Below the pieces are notes generated by a model. That model searched no databases. It was not told where the DNA came from and saw only the letters and a list, made by a program, of their open reading frames with translations. 64,000 bases of DNA from Tillus elongatus (taxonomy: Eukaryota > Arthropoda > Insecta > Coleoptera > Cleridae). Shown here in pieces: positions 37,311 to 50,246 of this stretch (the stretch's first letter is position 1; each line of letters begins with the position of its first letter). The translations under genes and the position numbers were made by a program. The stretch covers positions 196,541,907 to 196,605,906 of the forward strand of contig OZ023262.1 in the NCBI GenBank assembly GCA_964006375.1. The letters are read 5' to 3'.

Positions 37311-37778
37311 TCTAAAATGTGTTGTGGTGATTTGGGTTCTCCAAGTGTACTTATAAGTCAAGAACTAATGAATCCCTGGATGAGCCATCGTCTGGCAACC
37401 CCAACTTTGCAGCGCTCGATTAAGAACACCATTGGGCCAATTCTCAAACTGCAACCACCTGAGGATGTTCCGACTCCAGAAGCCACGGGAAGATCTACTT
37501 GCCAAATATGTCAGTCAAAAGAACGAAGAATGAGATAAATGTGGCGTATGCAGGCGTCATTTTTGTTTGTAGCAGCGCGCCATAATTTGCTCCATGTGCA
37601 GCGCTAATAAATAAATGTATGTTTCAAATTTAGTTAAATTACTTTAATAAACCCTATATTGATCTTTCTTAACTTTGTTATTAATTTATTTATTTTTTCC
37701 GCCCCTTAAAAAAGTCGTAAAATTTACGAATGGTTATTTTTAAGCGTAGTTGAAACAAGGTTAGCTCTCTAGGGTTTA

Positions 37779-37975
37779 CCAAAAATATTTTAGTTGCCCC
37801 TAAAAGTCAGAGCACTAGACAAAATTAAAATATTATGCGTGGTGAACAAAACCTATAAAATATTAGAGGCAAATTGAAATTTGTCTTCGCGCATGTATAA
37901 TTTCTGTAGACAAATCGCGTAGCCCATTATGAAAATTCACTACCATATCGAACATCCTCCGTCCAGACTAATATT
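37779..37975 (+). repeat. Family H unit resumed after piggyBac, with End B
   Basis: 'accaaaaatattttagttgc' continues the family H body that was cut at 34,748 ('accaaaaaaatattatagac'). It ends in a mutated End B (TTCACTACCATATCGAACAT, then CTCCGTCCAGAC) at about 37,935-37,972. Confidence 0.7.
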
Positions 37976-37984
37976 AAGTTGGGC

Positions 37985-38540
37985 AGACGTAATTAATAAA
38001 AACTGCCATTTATAATTTAATTGACGAATGTTCAAATAAGTAAGACTGTCTTATCTATTATACCTTTAACAAATTGCTCATAAACAAAATATAATAATGC
38101 ATTAGTGCGTATATAAAAATTAATTTTAAAAAGCGGACAAGATTATTACCAGCTTACTGTAAAAGTTCTCAATTTATAATTATAATTAATAACAAAATTC
38201 TAGGTCAAGTTTGTTAATTTTTTAATGTCAACATTTCCTGTAATTTGGAATTAGAATGATTGGATCTAACAATCAATGACTTTTAAGTATGCACCTGCTT
38301 CCAGAATTATATAGTTATTATAAATCATTTCATAAGTAGTAAGACACACGAACTATATTAGGGATATTTTTCTAAGTACTAAAATATAAGCGCTGTCTCA
38401 AAAGTCGACTGCCACTGGTCTATTGCAAATTTCGTGTGCCAAATCATGCACACTGTGATAAGAAATGTACCATTTCCTAGGTACGTGGTTAGGCCCGACT
38501 TTGAAAAAAATGGCGTAGACTCACAATTAAATTTCATTTT
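37985..38540. other. No feature recognised
   Basis: AT-rich spacer between End B of one unit and End A of the next array. Confidence 0.45.
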
Positions 38541-39892
<1,352 letters not shown>

Positions 39893-40036
39893 CAATTCTT
39901 TTACCAAAGTGTACAACTGTTGAAAAATCTTTTCCATATTGTTTTCATTTCTTATCAGAGACAAAACAGAGTAGTATAGAAAATTTCATTACAACTGATT
40001 GACTTTTACTGTGTGTTCGGAATTTTTGGAAAGTCA

Positions 40037-40730
<694 letters not shown>

Positions 40731-40734
40731 GTAC

Positions 40735-41800
40735 TACGAGTCGAGTTGCCAGCCAATTAGCCTCTATGATGTCGCGATTTTGAGTCACGTGTTTTGCAAG
40801 TCTGCTTGTTGCTGCCTCTGATGAATAATTGGTGGTGTTTTTTATCTATATGTGTGCGTGCTGCCCCCGCACCGTTTCAGTACATACACATAAATTCTTG
40901 GTGCGGAGCACAAGCTAATAATGGTATATAACTAAGACCAGAGTAGACAACTACTCTGGTGTTATTTACTTATCATTCTTAGTACCAGTCGCAAATGACA
41001 TGTCTGCAACATTTTTTTTTGAAAGTATCTACTATTAACATGCACAAGAAGCTGCGTTTAAATTTTCAATAAATTTACAATTATACTGATAGAGCAGCTC
41101 ACGTGGAGACGAAACTTTTATAACTACTTACGTCAACTGTTTATTTTACGTCAGTTGAATATTTAATTGCTGCATTAGATACAAAATGATACAGCTTATT
41201 AATGCAAACGGTGTTTATTATGGAAATAATCCAATAAATTCTAATATTTATAATATCTATGTGGTAAACTTATTTAATGTATTCATATGAAAGCTAAGAT
41301 CCTTGCTCAACATATAATATATTAAGAATTTAAAGTCCTATTTATAGATAAGGTTAATGTTTTAAAAAATCAACTATATCTTTATGTTGACACTGTCTTA
41401 TATATGTGTGTGTGTGTTGCATAACGGGTATTTTATATTTATCAACCACAGACTTGTATCCTACAATTTTGTTCCGATTCGTAGACTCAGTAAGACAAAC
41501 CTATAACTCGATTTTCTCATGTAAATAGGTTGTTACTAGATTCACAACTTCTTCAAATTAAAGCCGATAACAAAATAGATTCACAACCTCTATCTAACAC
41601 AAACACGATCCTTACATTCGTGTAATTCATACACAGCTTTTACCCATAACTTTACACATACAACCATATATATCTAATCTATACATCAATTATCCTCTAG
41701 TCTGTTTTGAATCGAAACATCTTCTAAGAGAATGGGTAAAACATCATTTAAAAATTCCAAGTACCTTTCCTTCAAATTAACAAGGTTCGATAATCTTGAA
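40735..41800. other. No gene recognised
   Basis: Mostly AT-rich. Nothing with coding similarity. Confidence 0.45.
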
Positions 41801-41819
41801 GTTTAAAATACCACACCAC

Positions 41820-42390
41820 ACGTTTACACTCCAGCGATTTTGGTAATTGACCTTCCTGTGCCAAGTAAAGTTTCTGACCAGTAGTCGCTGTAAATTAACT
41901 TTACCAGAGCTTGAAAACGTAGCCTCATCCGTCCATAATTTTTTCAGATAGGAAGTCTAGGTTATCATTTAACATACTATTTAGCAAGTTGCAATGGTCT
42001 AGTCGATGATCAGAATCTGTTCTTTTAATTCTTGATGTAAGACAACATGATAAGGATGCATTTTATGTTCTTTTATTATTACATTCACCAAATAATAATC
42101 TAATCCTAGCTCTCTTACAATGTCCCTAATACTTATGTGTGGTTCAGTTCCAACATACGCGAACACGTTAGTAACATGTGCCTACTGCTCTGTACCCTAT
42201 TTTTTATTCAAACAGGTTAAAAATTGCCAGTTTCTTCCAGTCGTCTTGCCAGGCTTTTAAAAACTTTTCTTGGATGGCTCGGTCTTCCAGTATATCGTAA
42301 CGCATATTCAGCAGTCACTGCATTTTACAGGCGATCAAAATACACACCTAGCATATCGTAAGCTCCTTCATTTGAAAAATAAGGCATTAT
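41820..42390 (-). pseudogene. Tc1/mariner-superfamily transposase relic
   Basis: The minus strand starts MPYFSNEGAYDMLGVYFDRL (about 42,388), then YALRYTGRPSHPRKVFKSLA and RRLEETGNF. It continues with RDIVRELGLDYYLVNVIIKE and HKMHPYHVVLHQEL (the RILK.H.....P....Q.L block), WTDEATFSSSGKVNLQ (first catalytic D) and NRWSVNVWCGIL. The frame is broken at several places and the second and third catalytic sites lie beyond the preserved part. The protein differs from both the mariner and the DD41D copies, so it is a further lineage, related to the group with DEATF..SG.VN. Confidence 0.75.
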
Positions 42391-42394
42391 GAAA

Positions 42395-43075
42395 AAGTGA
42401 CTTTTTAAACGTACAAGTTTACTTTGACAACTAATAGAGAATAAATAATAACAAAACAGAAATGTCAATTCCAGAGGTAATGTTACAGCTCATCCACATA
42501 AAATTATCAGAAACAATTTAAGAGATCTGGGATATAAAAAAGATATTGATGTTGGATTTTCACTCGGTTGGTGCTAATTTGGTCGATTTTTATAGGGCGT
42601 GGTCAAACTCACATGTCTCTGTTTAATATTTTAAAAAAACACGATTGTTAAAAAAAATAAGCAAAGCCCTCTAGGATTCACAATATTTATTATAATGGTT
42701 CGAATTCCTAAATATGCTATTAGCTTAGAAAATCTCTTTAGAACATGACCAAGTTTAAAAAATTCTGTAATGCAGAACCGGACTTCTAAGCGTTTTTCAA
42801 AACTATGTTCATATAATAACTGTAATCGTTGGCTTTATTATGGTGGTTAAGACTTTTCTATGCAGACTAAATATCGACTGTATATATTCTGCTAATTTCG
42901 CATTAATGAGTTTGTTGGGTGTTTTTTGTGTATATGTAAACCATTATTTTCCTCAAATAGATTTGATTTTCCTTTTAATGTCAAATACAAAAACTGTGCA
43001 TGGCGGTTTTATATATTGATAGTGATGCGGAGTTGTTGTCGTTTTAGGAAGTTGGTCGACGGATTCATGTAACTA
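42395..43075. other. No feature recognised
   Basis: No coding similarity or repeat-family match. Confidence 0.4.
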
Positions 43076-43079
43076 TATT

Positions 43080-43880
43080 GCTGTGAGCTTTCACCCATAA
43101 GAACGTCACCTTGGAGTTGGGATGTTCACAAATATTTTTTTCTGATCATTCCCAACGATGGATGATTATGACTACACATGTGGCTGAATTGCAGTGTTTT
43201 AAGAGCTGATTGGGAGTCAGTGATAATTAAAGCCTTTTCTTTCTGATAGTTTGAAGAATTGCTGAGTATTTCGTTTATTTATTAAATAAGCTGTCCCCAC
43301 TCCCCTTTTACTTTTGGATCCATCAGTATAATTATACAAATAGTTTATACACTGTCCGTGTATTATCTTCTTAAACATAATTTTATTTAATAATGGATTG
43401 TCTGTGTACTCAGGTATGTGTACCTGCATTTTCTGCACAATAGATTTAAACGATAACTTAAGCGTTACTAGTGGTGCTATATGTTCGTACTTTAATATTC
43501 TATAATATGCCTCAGTGAGTAGTGGTTTGCTCTTACTTTTCCAATATTTGTTTGCCGAAGTTTGATTAATTCATTGTTCTGTTTCTTTGGCTGCGGTTTA
43601 GGTTAACCATTCCTTCAATTAATGTCCTTTGTCTAAGTTTCAATAAGTAATTATATAATTGATCTACCAACTCTTGACCTCTACTTCTCAATTTTAGAAG
43701 GAATTTTTCCACCAAATACACTATTCTTAGATGCATTGTAGGTTCTAGCGCTTCAGCGAATGCAATGTCTGTGGGTGGTGATTTGATTACCTCCAAACAA
43801 TTATCTGATGTTGCAGCTTGAAAATGTACTGACTTCTCTTTATGTGCTCGTGACAAACAATATAAGGTAGCCAATTATAT
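43080..43880 (-). pseudogene. I-like LINE relic: RT tail and RNase H
   Basis: From 43,874 downward the minus strand gives an RT tail (PTDIAFAEALEPTMHLRIVY, LVEKFLLKLRSRGQELV). Then comes RNase H with LYNYTDGSKSKRGVGTAYLI (about 43,320-43,270; first catalytic D). After frame changes follow ITDSQSALKTLQ (about 43,200, the TDS.SA block) and a F.WV.AH-like piece near 43,100. This differs in wording from the RNase H relic at 3.7 kb, so a second I-type LINE family is present. Truncated at both ends. Confidence 0.72.
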
Positions 43881-43969
43881 TTTTGGTAATTTATCCTTTA
43901 CTTATAAGCTTTTTTTATAATACAGGTACCTTCAAGGGAACAATTCTTTCTACTAGACCAAACAACGTC

Positions 43970-45420
43970 CCGAAAATGATAATAGCTCGTATTGACCGTC
44001 AAGAGCTAAAGCGACAAAAGAAAAGAGATAGTAGGGCTGCCACTAAGGTTGTTGCGGAAACCTCAACTGTGGATACTTTGACGTCTGGAATTAATGAACG
44101 CAATATGAAGCCATACAGGAATATCTCTGTATCTGTTTCTGCGTGGTCTATATTTTGCTGGCCGCAAAGATAACACTTTAACTTTCTCTGACAACAGGAC
44201 AAAAGCCGTTGCGGAAGAACATATTGTTCTCATAGCAGAGCCTAGCCCTAAATATCTTGGACACATTTACCCAGCAAGCGGTTCTGGACATGATATTGTG
44301 GAAAGGTTGATACATTTTTTAGAATCTTCACCAACCTCTTCAGATAATTTGGAAGTTACTGGTTGCGATATGATCAATACAAATACAGGAAATTAGGCGG
44401 GTGTCATTTCTTTGTTAAAGCAGAGGCTTAAGAGACCGCTGCAGTGGTGCATTTGCCAGCTTCATGCAAGAAAATTACCACTGCGACATTTATTTCAACA
44501 CTTGCATGGAAAGACAACAGGACCTAATGCTTTTCGAGGCCACATTGGACAAGCTCTAGCTCAGTGTGAAAATCTTCCAGTGAATGAACTTGAACCAATA
44601 TAGTCTACACTACCGGATATTTCGATTAGTGTGTTAATCTCAGATCAGAAGTATATGTTTAATATACGTCAAGTGGTCATGAATGGCATTTGCTCGGAAA
44701 GTATGTCCAAACCAGACCCTGGAAACTTAACAATTATCGCTGGTTAACAAGCGGTAACAGGATTCTCCGTTTATACATAGCTAGTCAAAATCCATTAGCC
44801 AATATGACCACATTAGCGACATTTGTCGTAAAAGCGGATGCACCAATGTGGTTTAGAATAAAGTTTCCTTCTTGATCAGTTTATGGAGCAAGGTATGTCT
44901 TTAATACAATTCAGTTGTGCGACTACTTACCGGAGTAACTGAAGAGTATAGTCCATGCTGGCATTGAAAGAAATCGATACTTTTGCCACCCTGGAAACAT
45001 ATTATTAGGTATGCTCTGGGATGAGCGCTGTTATATTAGAAAACTTGCCTAGCGAAAGCACGAGGCAACGAAAGCAACAGTAGCAGTAGACCCAGAATAA
45101 GAAATTTTATAATACCAAAGTTAAACTTTACTGCTACAGAATGTTATGAAATTATTGACTGTCAATCTATTGAATACAGTGAACCACCGATTGTTAGAAA
45201 TGTATCAGAAAATCAACTGAAACGAGTAACGGAAGAGCCCACTGTAAAAACTATCCTTGTCACACGCAGTCAGTCTAAAGGGTTATAAAGCTTGGCACGC
45301 AATCTGCGTCCATAGTATGTGAAACGAAAAGATGGGACGGAGTTATTAGTAACACACTCGACTCGAGCGCAAGAATGCCAAAATTTGGAAGTAAAAGATT
45401 TCAATAACTGTAATATCTAC
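43970..45420 (+). pseudogene. Unidentified decayed coding region
   Basis: Plus-strand frames, joined over many stops, read as one protein: a basic opening (DRQELKRQKKRDSRAATKVV), SGHDIVERLIHFLESSPTSS, VTGCDMINTNTGN (44,350), VISLLKQRLKRPLQWCICQL then HARKLPLRHLFQHLHGKTTG (44,410-44,530), GPNAFRGHIGQALAQCENLP (44,540) and STLPDISI (44,610). The blocks are uniform in style and spacing, so a real gene once stood here. I recall similar HANELPLRHL..LDG.T.GP wording in uncharacterised insect proteins, possibly transposon-borne, but I cannot name the family. No terminal repeats were found. The reading fades after about 45,380. Confidence 0.55.
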
Positions 45421-45458
45421 CTTCTTTCTGTTTGATTGCTTGATAATATAAAAAATTG

Positions 45459-46005
45459 TGGACGCAGCAAGTGCGTTATGATAGTGAATTTTCATTAAAA
45501 TGTTTTAAAATAGCAAATATGTTTTTTTTAAAGAAAGCAGACATCAAATTTGGTTACCAATATAACATATATAGTAGAAACAATGTACCATATTTCATCA
45601 ACATAACTTTATTGTTTGAAAATATACAAAAAATCTTCGAAAATAAACTTAAAATGTTACTGAAAAAACTAGTTTCCTGGCCAACGAACCTTATTGGTTA
45701 ATAGCAAATTGAGCTATTCAAATTTGAGGCATTCAATGAAAATTCGCTACCATAACGCACTTGCTGAGTCCCGAATTTATTTTCTTACAAACATGCATTA
45801 TAATTTCGTGGTCGAAATTCCATACATTTAAGGTCAGCTCAGAACTGATACTGACCGGGGAATCCGTCTGTCTAATTAAAACAAATCATTGTTTAATCTA
45901 TTTCAACTGAGCAGATTTTCCTGGATAACGAACTTACCCAAGCCACTTCCAAAGGAAGGCGCTCACCAAATTTGATCAAAATCGGCCTATTATTTTTTTA
46001 GTTAT

Positions 46006-46103
<98 letters not shown>

Positions 46104-46225
46104 ATATAAAAATTTAATCTGACCCCGGATATGTAGTCTCGGTGCCTAATTAGTAATCATTTGAAGGAATTTTTTCAAAATTCAAAAGTCGGGATTTCCT
46201 CATAAGTGATTTTTTAAAGAAAATT
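45459..46225 (-). repeat. Family H, near full-length copy, inverted
   Basis: The reverse-orientation counterpart of 23,471-24,283. The 314-bp terminal part with End B at both borders is at 45,459-45,772, the 'ctgaccggggaatccgtctg' body block at about 45,856, M2 at about 45,965, (TA)n at 46,009-46,100, M1 and the End A hairpin at about 46,190-46,225. Correspondence is continuous apart from the TA tract and small changes. Confidence 0.88.
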
Positions 46226-46984
46226 CACTAATATTGTTTTTTATATTGTAATTTGTTTAGAGATTTACAAAAAGTGAAAATAAATTCTTTTCATTCCCAC
46301 TTGTTTAATATACGTTTTTGTCTTACATAGATTTTGAACAATTTATATAATTTTTATAACATTTTTTTTATAAATGGGAGGAAGCATGGAGATAATGTTT
46401 GCACAGTTCTCAACAATTTACAACGATTTCTTTTAATTGAGTTTCAATTTTCATACATAGTTGAAAAACAAATGAAAATTGTCATATTGATCAAGATATT
46501 AAGTTCTAGGACTGCTGAGGAGGTGTTAAATGTAGTCAAATAAAAATCAAAAGACTTCACCTACTTTGTCTTACTAAGACACAACTTTTAATCATATAGG
46601 CGTTTCAAATTTAAAAGAAAACAAATTTTATACCTATAACGACGCACCGCCCTACTGTATAGTGACCAGGACAATTAGTCAATATTCGTGGAAAGAGCGT
46701 TGCAGACAGGTATTCGGTAATATACTGACTTTCGAAAGAAATCGCACACCCAATAAGAGTCGACCAATTGCAACGGAATTTTCTCTACTACTCTGTTTAG
46801 TCTCTGATTAGAAATGATAACAATATGGACAAAAAATGTTAACAGGTGTACATTGTTTTAATTTTGTTTTATCAAAAAATTATCTATTTAAATTTGAGTC
46901 CTCTTTTGTTTGAAGCTATATTTCGCAGTGATTAGTGTTCTATTTATTGGGTCATTAAATCATTGTGCCTAAGCGCGATTTACG

Positions 46985-47250
46985 GAATAATTACAATCAT
47001 TTAAGTGGATCCAAAAAGGGGCGCATTCTTGGTATGCGAGAAGACGGTTTTTCAATCAGACAATTTGTCGACCGCATACGACGCAGTGTCATAGATCTGG
47101 CCGATCTCGAGGTACTTTAGCAACAAAAGATCGTCATTTGAGGATTGGGGTTTACAAGGCAAAGTTTTCACAACAGGGTCGACAAAAGATGGTTAGTTCG
47201 GAGTTTTACAAGAAAGAGTCGATGTGGTATCGACATATCGCAGAATACGC
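46985..47250 (+). pseudogene. Tc1-like transposase N-terminal relic
   Basis: The plus strand gives GRILGMREDGFSIRQFVDR-like sequence (about 47,025), then GRSRGTLATKDRHLRI (about 47,100), as in the paired helix-turn-helix and G.GR...T...DR.I linker of Tc1 transposases, then SEFYKKESMWYRHIAEYALL. It is cut off at about 47,250 by the Penelope-like block. No catalytic residues remain. Confidence 0.5.
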
Positions 47251-47251
47251 G

Positions 47252-47888
47252 CTTTTGGGCTTCGTTCTTTGCAACTGGACAATTCAGTGACTTTGTCTTT
47301 GTCTTTCGTATTACCCAACAAATTTTTTTAATTACTTTTTGTCGAAAACGTCAAATTTAAATCGGATTTCTTAAAAGTACTTTCCAAACCCTTTGTGATT
47401 CGTGGTTCATAAGGTAGACACACAAATTTTTTCTCTATTTTATCTTTATTTAATGTCGTACATTCAAATATCATTTTCTTTGTTCTGTGTTTGTTAACCA
47501 ATTTGTCTACTAAACCATCCGAATAACCGTTATATCTCGCCACGTTCTTATGTACCTTAATTCTGTATTAAAACCATTTTTTACTTAACAGAAATTTTAT
47601 CAATCTGTTTACTAAGAAATTTAAACTAGCCGTTTTTTGTGCAAACGTACGATGTGAGTCGTTAGGAATATAACTAATAGTGGCCGTTTCCTTCCTGTAG
47701 ACATCGAATTCAAGCGAGCCATTATTTTTATTTTTAATAACTAGTACATCTAACAACGAAATTTTATTGTTGATTTATAATTCGTGGGTAAATTTTATTG
47801 AATCAAATTGACTATTTAGTTTTTCAGTGAATTCTTCAACCTTACACAAATTTGTGTCAAACACTGCAAAAATATCGTCGACATAGCA
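47252..47888 (-). pseudogene. Penelope-like RT fragment, left arm of a head-to-head pair
   Basis: Minus strand from 47,888: ECYVDDIFAVFDTNLCKVEE (RT catalytic YVDD), KLNSQFDSIKFTHEL, then LDVLVIKNKNNGSLEFDVYR, KETATISYIPNDSHRTFAQK, SLNFLVNRLIKFLL, then YNGYSDGLVDKLVNKHRTKK and EPRITKGLESTFKKSDLNLT. It ends at about 47,252 with the complement of GNTKDKDKVTKLSG. Wording matches the PLE at 36-37 kb. Short indels break the frame near 47,560 and 47,760. Confidence 0.88.
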
Positions 47889-48490
47889 TTCGATGTCTAC
47901 ATGAAGGAAACGGCCACTATTTGTTATATTCCTAACGACTCGCATCATACGTTTGAACAAAAAACGGCTAGTTTAAATTTTCTAGTAAACAGATTGATAA
48001 AATTTCCATTAAGTAAAAATAGACTTAATACAGAATTAAAGTACATAAAAAGCGTGGCGAGATATAACGGTTATTCGGATGGTTTAGTAAACAAATTGGT
48101 TAACAAACACAGAACAAAGAAAATGATATCTGAATGTACGACATTTAAGAAAGATAAAATAGAGAAAAAATTTGTGTGTCTACCTTATGCACCACGAATC
48201 ACAAAGGGTTTGGAAAGTATTTTTAAGAAAGCCGATTTACATTTGACGTTTTCGAAGAAAAGTAATTTAAAAAATTTGTTGGGTAATACGAAAGACAAAG
48301 ACAAAGTCACTAAATTGTCCGGTATTTATGAGATAAGTTGAAAAGATTGCAATCTTAAATACGTGGGTAAAATTTCGTGTACATCTTGCACGTTTACGAT
48401 ATGGTACGGTGGACAAATCGTGTGTAGCACAACATATATAAGGTAATAATCACCACATTGACAAAGAAAATTTGATACTCCTAATTTGTG
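47889..48490 (+). pseudogene. Penelope-like RT/GIY-YIG fragment, right arm of the pair
   Basis: Plus strand: KETATICYIPNDSHHTFEQK, SLNFLVNRLIKFPLSKNRLN, YIKSVARYNGYSDGLVNKLV, APRITKGLESIFKKADLHLT (one frame, 47,901-48,341). The start of the GIY-YIG nuclease follows: SGIYEIS, a stop, then KDCNLKYVGK. After a gap comes RYGTVDKSCVAQHI, a stop, then GNNHHIDKENLIL (to about 48,480). It repeats the content of the left arm in the opposite direction and lacks the YVDD part, so it is truncated about 180 bp more. Confidence 0.88.
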
Positions 48491-48494
48491 TGGC

Positions 48495-49140
48495 AGAATA
48501 ATAAATTATTGTCAATAACTCGGCCTGTCTATACATATACTAATGTCTACGTTAGTCTCGACTTAAAGACCCCCTTTCGTTTTCTTTGTATCTAAGAAAT
48601 TAATATAAATACTTGTTTTCATATAGAATACAAATCAATATAAATTCTGTTTTTATGTAGAATTTTAGTTGTATTATTTATCCTTTGTTAAAGTTAATAT
48701 TGTGAGCCAAACACTCAGTTTGTTTTTTATAAAAAAAGATGAGCGGATTTTATGGTGTCTGTTTCGCCAGATGTGCTTGTCGGCTTGCTCCAATAATCAC
48801 ATAGTAAATTTCTAACGCAAAAGGGACGTGCATATTCCTTAAATAACTCGGTACCTTTCTTTTTAAGCACATTAGATAAAAGCTCATAAATTTGTCAACC
48901 AGAAGATTAAAGCAGGTCTTCGACCTCGTCGGTTCATTACACAGTAGACAAACGATGGGTCGTCGACGACAATTTTACTTCGGACTAGTTCGTTTACCTA
49001 GACGCGATATAAATACACTGTAGCTTTTAGTTTAATTTTAACATTAAATTAAAATTCAGTCTGGAGTACAGCCTTGTTCTGTTCTTTTCTACCCTGGAAA
49101 TATGTCTAACCCAGACGTTGTGACGTTCAGAAGTTAATTT
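48495..49140. other. No gene recognised
   Basis: Possibly PLE 3' noncoding sequence, since a PLE terminal repeat follows at 49,150. Not demonstrable here. Confidence 0.35.
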
Positions 49141-49149
49141 TAACATTTT

Positions 49150-49275
49150 TCTTCCTCTGAAGACGTTGACATGGTCAACGAAACGATCGCATGGTCTCTG
49201 AAATATGTGTTGTTGTGATTTGGGTTCTCCAAGTGTACTTATTAGTGCTCATCACAGGTTCCAGTTTTCACATAC
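49150..49275 (+). repeat. PLE terminal repeat with decayed hammerhead-like motif
   Basis: CTGAAGA (49,157), helix II arms GTTGAC and GTCAAC, then GAAACGATCGCATGG, where the expected cleavage-site UC is replaced by CA. It is followed by 'gatttgggttctccaagtgt', 'acttattagtgctcatcaca' and 'ggttcc', matching the terminal repeat of the PLE inside piggyBac including the outermost bases. Confidence 0.8.
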
Positions 49276-49334
49276 TGATCGAGATTTTACGATGTATCAA
49301 AATTAAAATTTCTAGGTTAAAGAAAATTGTGTCA

Positions 49335-49490
49335 TTTAAATTCAAAGCATTTGAGGAATTTTCGCTACCATAACCCGTATGCTGCGTCCAGAATTTATAT
49401 CTCTCTTTTCTGAGTTTAATTAACAACAAATGATTGTGTGAACGAAACGAGTTTTATTGAAATTCGCAACCCTAACGCATTTGAGGCGTC
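49335..49490. repeat. End B fragments
   Basis: Two diverged End B motifs (about 49,363-49,391, GCTACCATAACCCGTATGCT; and about 49,459-49,487, GCAACCCTAACGCATTTGAG) without an associated body. 49,500-50,245 holds nothing recognised. Confidence 0.55.
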
Positions 49491-50246
49491 ATGATATTAT
49501 CCTCATTTTAAAACTGATTGTAATTGTAAAATCCCTGCATCAGCATGTCGTGTGTAAGAGGTTTGATAGGCAAATAAAAAAACTAAAAATTATTAAAATG
49601 TTATTTGTATAATTTACTCACCCCTCCAAATAACAGGCTGACCAAGATGAAAATGTGCAACCGCATTTCCTATGGATCCCCAGGTGCAGGTATTTTTTCT
49701 GAAAGAGTGAAACTATAATTAACAACTTGACATTTTAGTCACACTAGGAAATGCAATTGCACAATTATATAATTGCATAATAAGTGTACAGATATAGGAC
49801 GACAGATGGTAATTAGCATTATGTGCGTTGGTATTATTTTCACTATTATCTTATAGCTAATTAGCACAAACTTAATAGCATACTTATGCTGTGATTAAAC
49901 GATGTACAATCAATAAGTAGTCCTCAAAATCCGGTTACAGAAATGCAAGCAAAAATTTGGTTTAATTTTGTAAAGTAATGATTCCATTCTAGAATTTATG
50001 GGGAACGTAATTTGTGCAAGAATAATATCGTTAATGAGTAAAACCAAGCTAATTAAAATAACTGCGGTTTTTGCTTTATAGGAACCAATTATTTTTCCAT
50101 ATTTATTTACTTACATTCCCAACAGAAGCAATATCAGTTTACAGGACACTAAAAATAAACACAAGAACATCAGAATACCAATACACAATTATCTCCACAC
50201 ACTAAATACATAAGCATTTGTGAAAAGTAACAGCATATTAACAAAA

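Larger units (their letters stand above)
36124..37353 (-). mobile_element. Penelope-like element (PLE) fragment nested in piggyBac
   Basis: The insert is flanked by a 15-bp target duplication, TAAGTCAAGAACTAA (36,109-36,123 and 37,354-37,368). The minus strand encodes an RT thumb (LNFLVNRLINFPLNKSRYTK, NYIKNVAEYNGYTACLVEKL, 37,200-36,990), then after a shift RITRGLDSIFEKVNLQLTFS. A GIY-YIG endonuclease follows: SGIYEIS, then NLKYVGQTKRSIGIRFKEY (36,860-36,770), RYGTVDKSAVARYIWDNNHH and NIRKPGKLNGFESVYIAKYS (36,750-36,600). RT with a C-terminal GIY-YIG nuclease is diagnostic of PLEs. The RT palm is absent (5' truncation). The two ends are inverted copies of one terminal repeat of about 80 bp. 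Confidence 0.92.
35020..37600 (+). pseudogene. piggyBac transposase, internally deleted and interrupted
   Basis: The likely start is MNVNKMTDWKSLYG at about 35,020, with a stop at about 35,138. An acidic N-terminal region (35,225-35,515) is typical of the family. The central part with the first catalytic aspartates is missing. The sequence resumes with VFTMTGTLRKNKRE (35,690), an M.SYIPKKNNNVLLISTIH-type block in shifting frames (35,800-35,870), and FYNATKEGVDIFDQMCGHMS (35,898-35,957), the conserved YN..K.GVD..DQM block with its aspartate. The Penelope-like insert follows IQLSQEL (36,123). Beyond it the reading resumes with HRLATPTLQRSIKNTIGPIL and a C-terminal cysteine region with CQICQSKERRMR. 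It would excise and insert at TTAA if intact. Confidence 0.88.
34753..37774 (+). mobile_element. piggyBac-family transposon
   Basis: The left end is TTAA (34,749-34,752) then CCCTAGAACGAT. The right end on the complement is CCCTAGAGAGCT, next to TTTA (37,775-37,778), a one-base decay of TTAA. An internal inverted motif, AACCATTCGTAA, lies right next to the left tip but about 38 bases inside the right tip. This reproduces the asymmetric spacing of internal repeats known in piggyBac. Family H sequence continues on both sides. The gene is broken, and a Penelope-like fragment (36,124-37,353) is nested in it. Confidence 0.92.
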
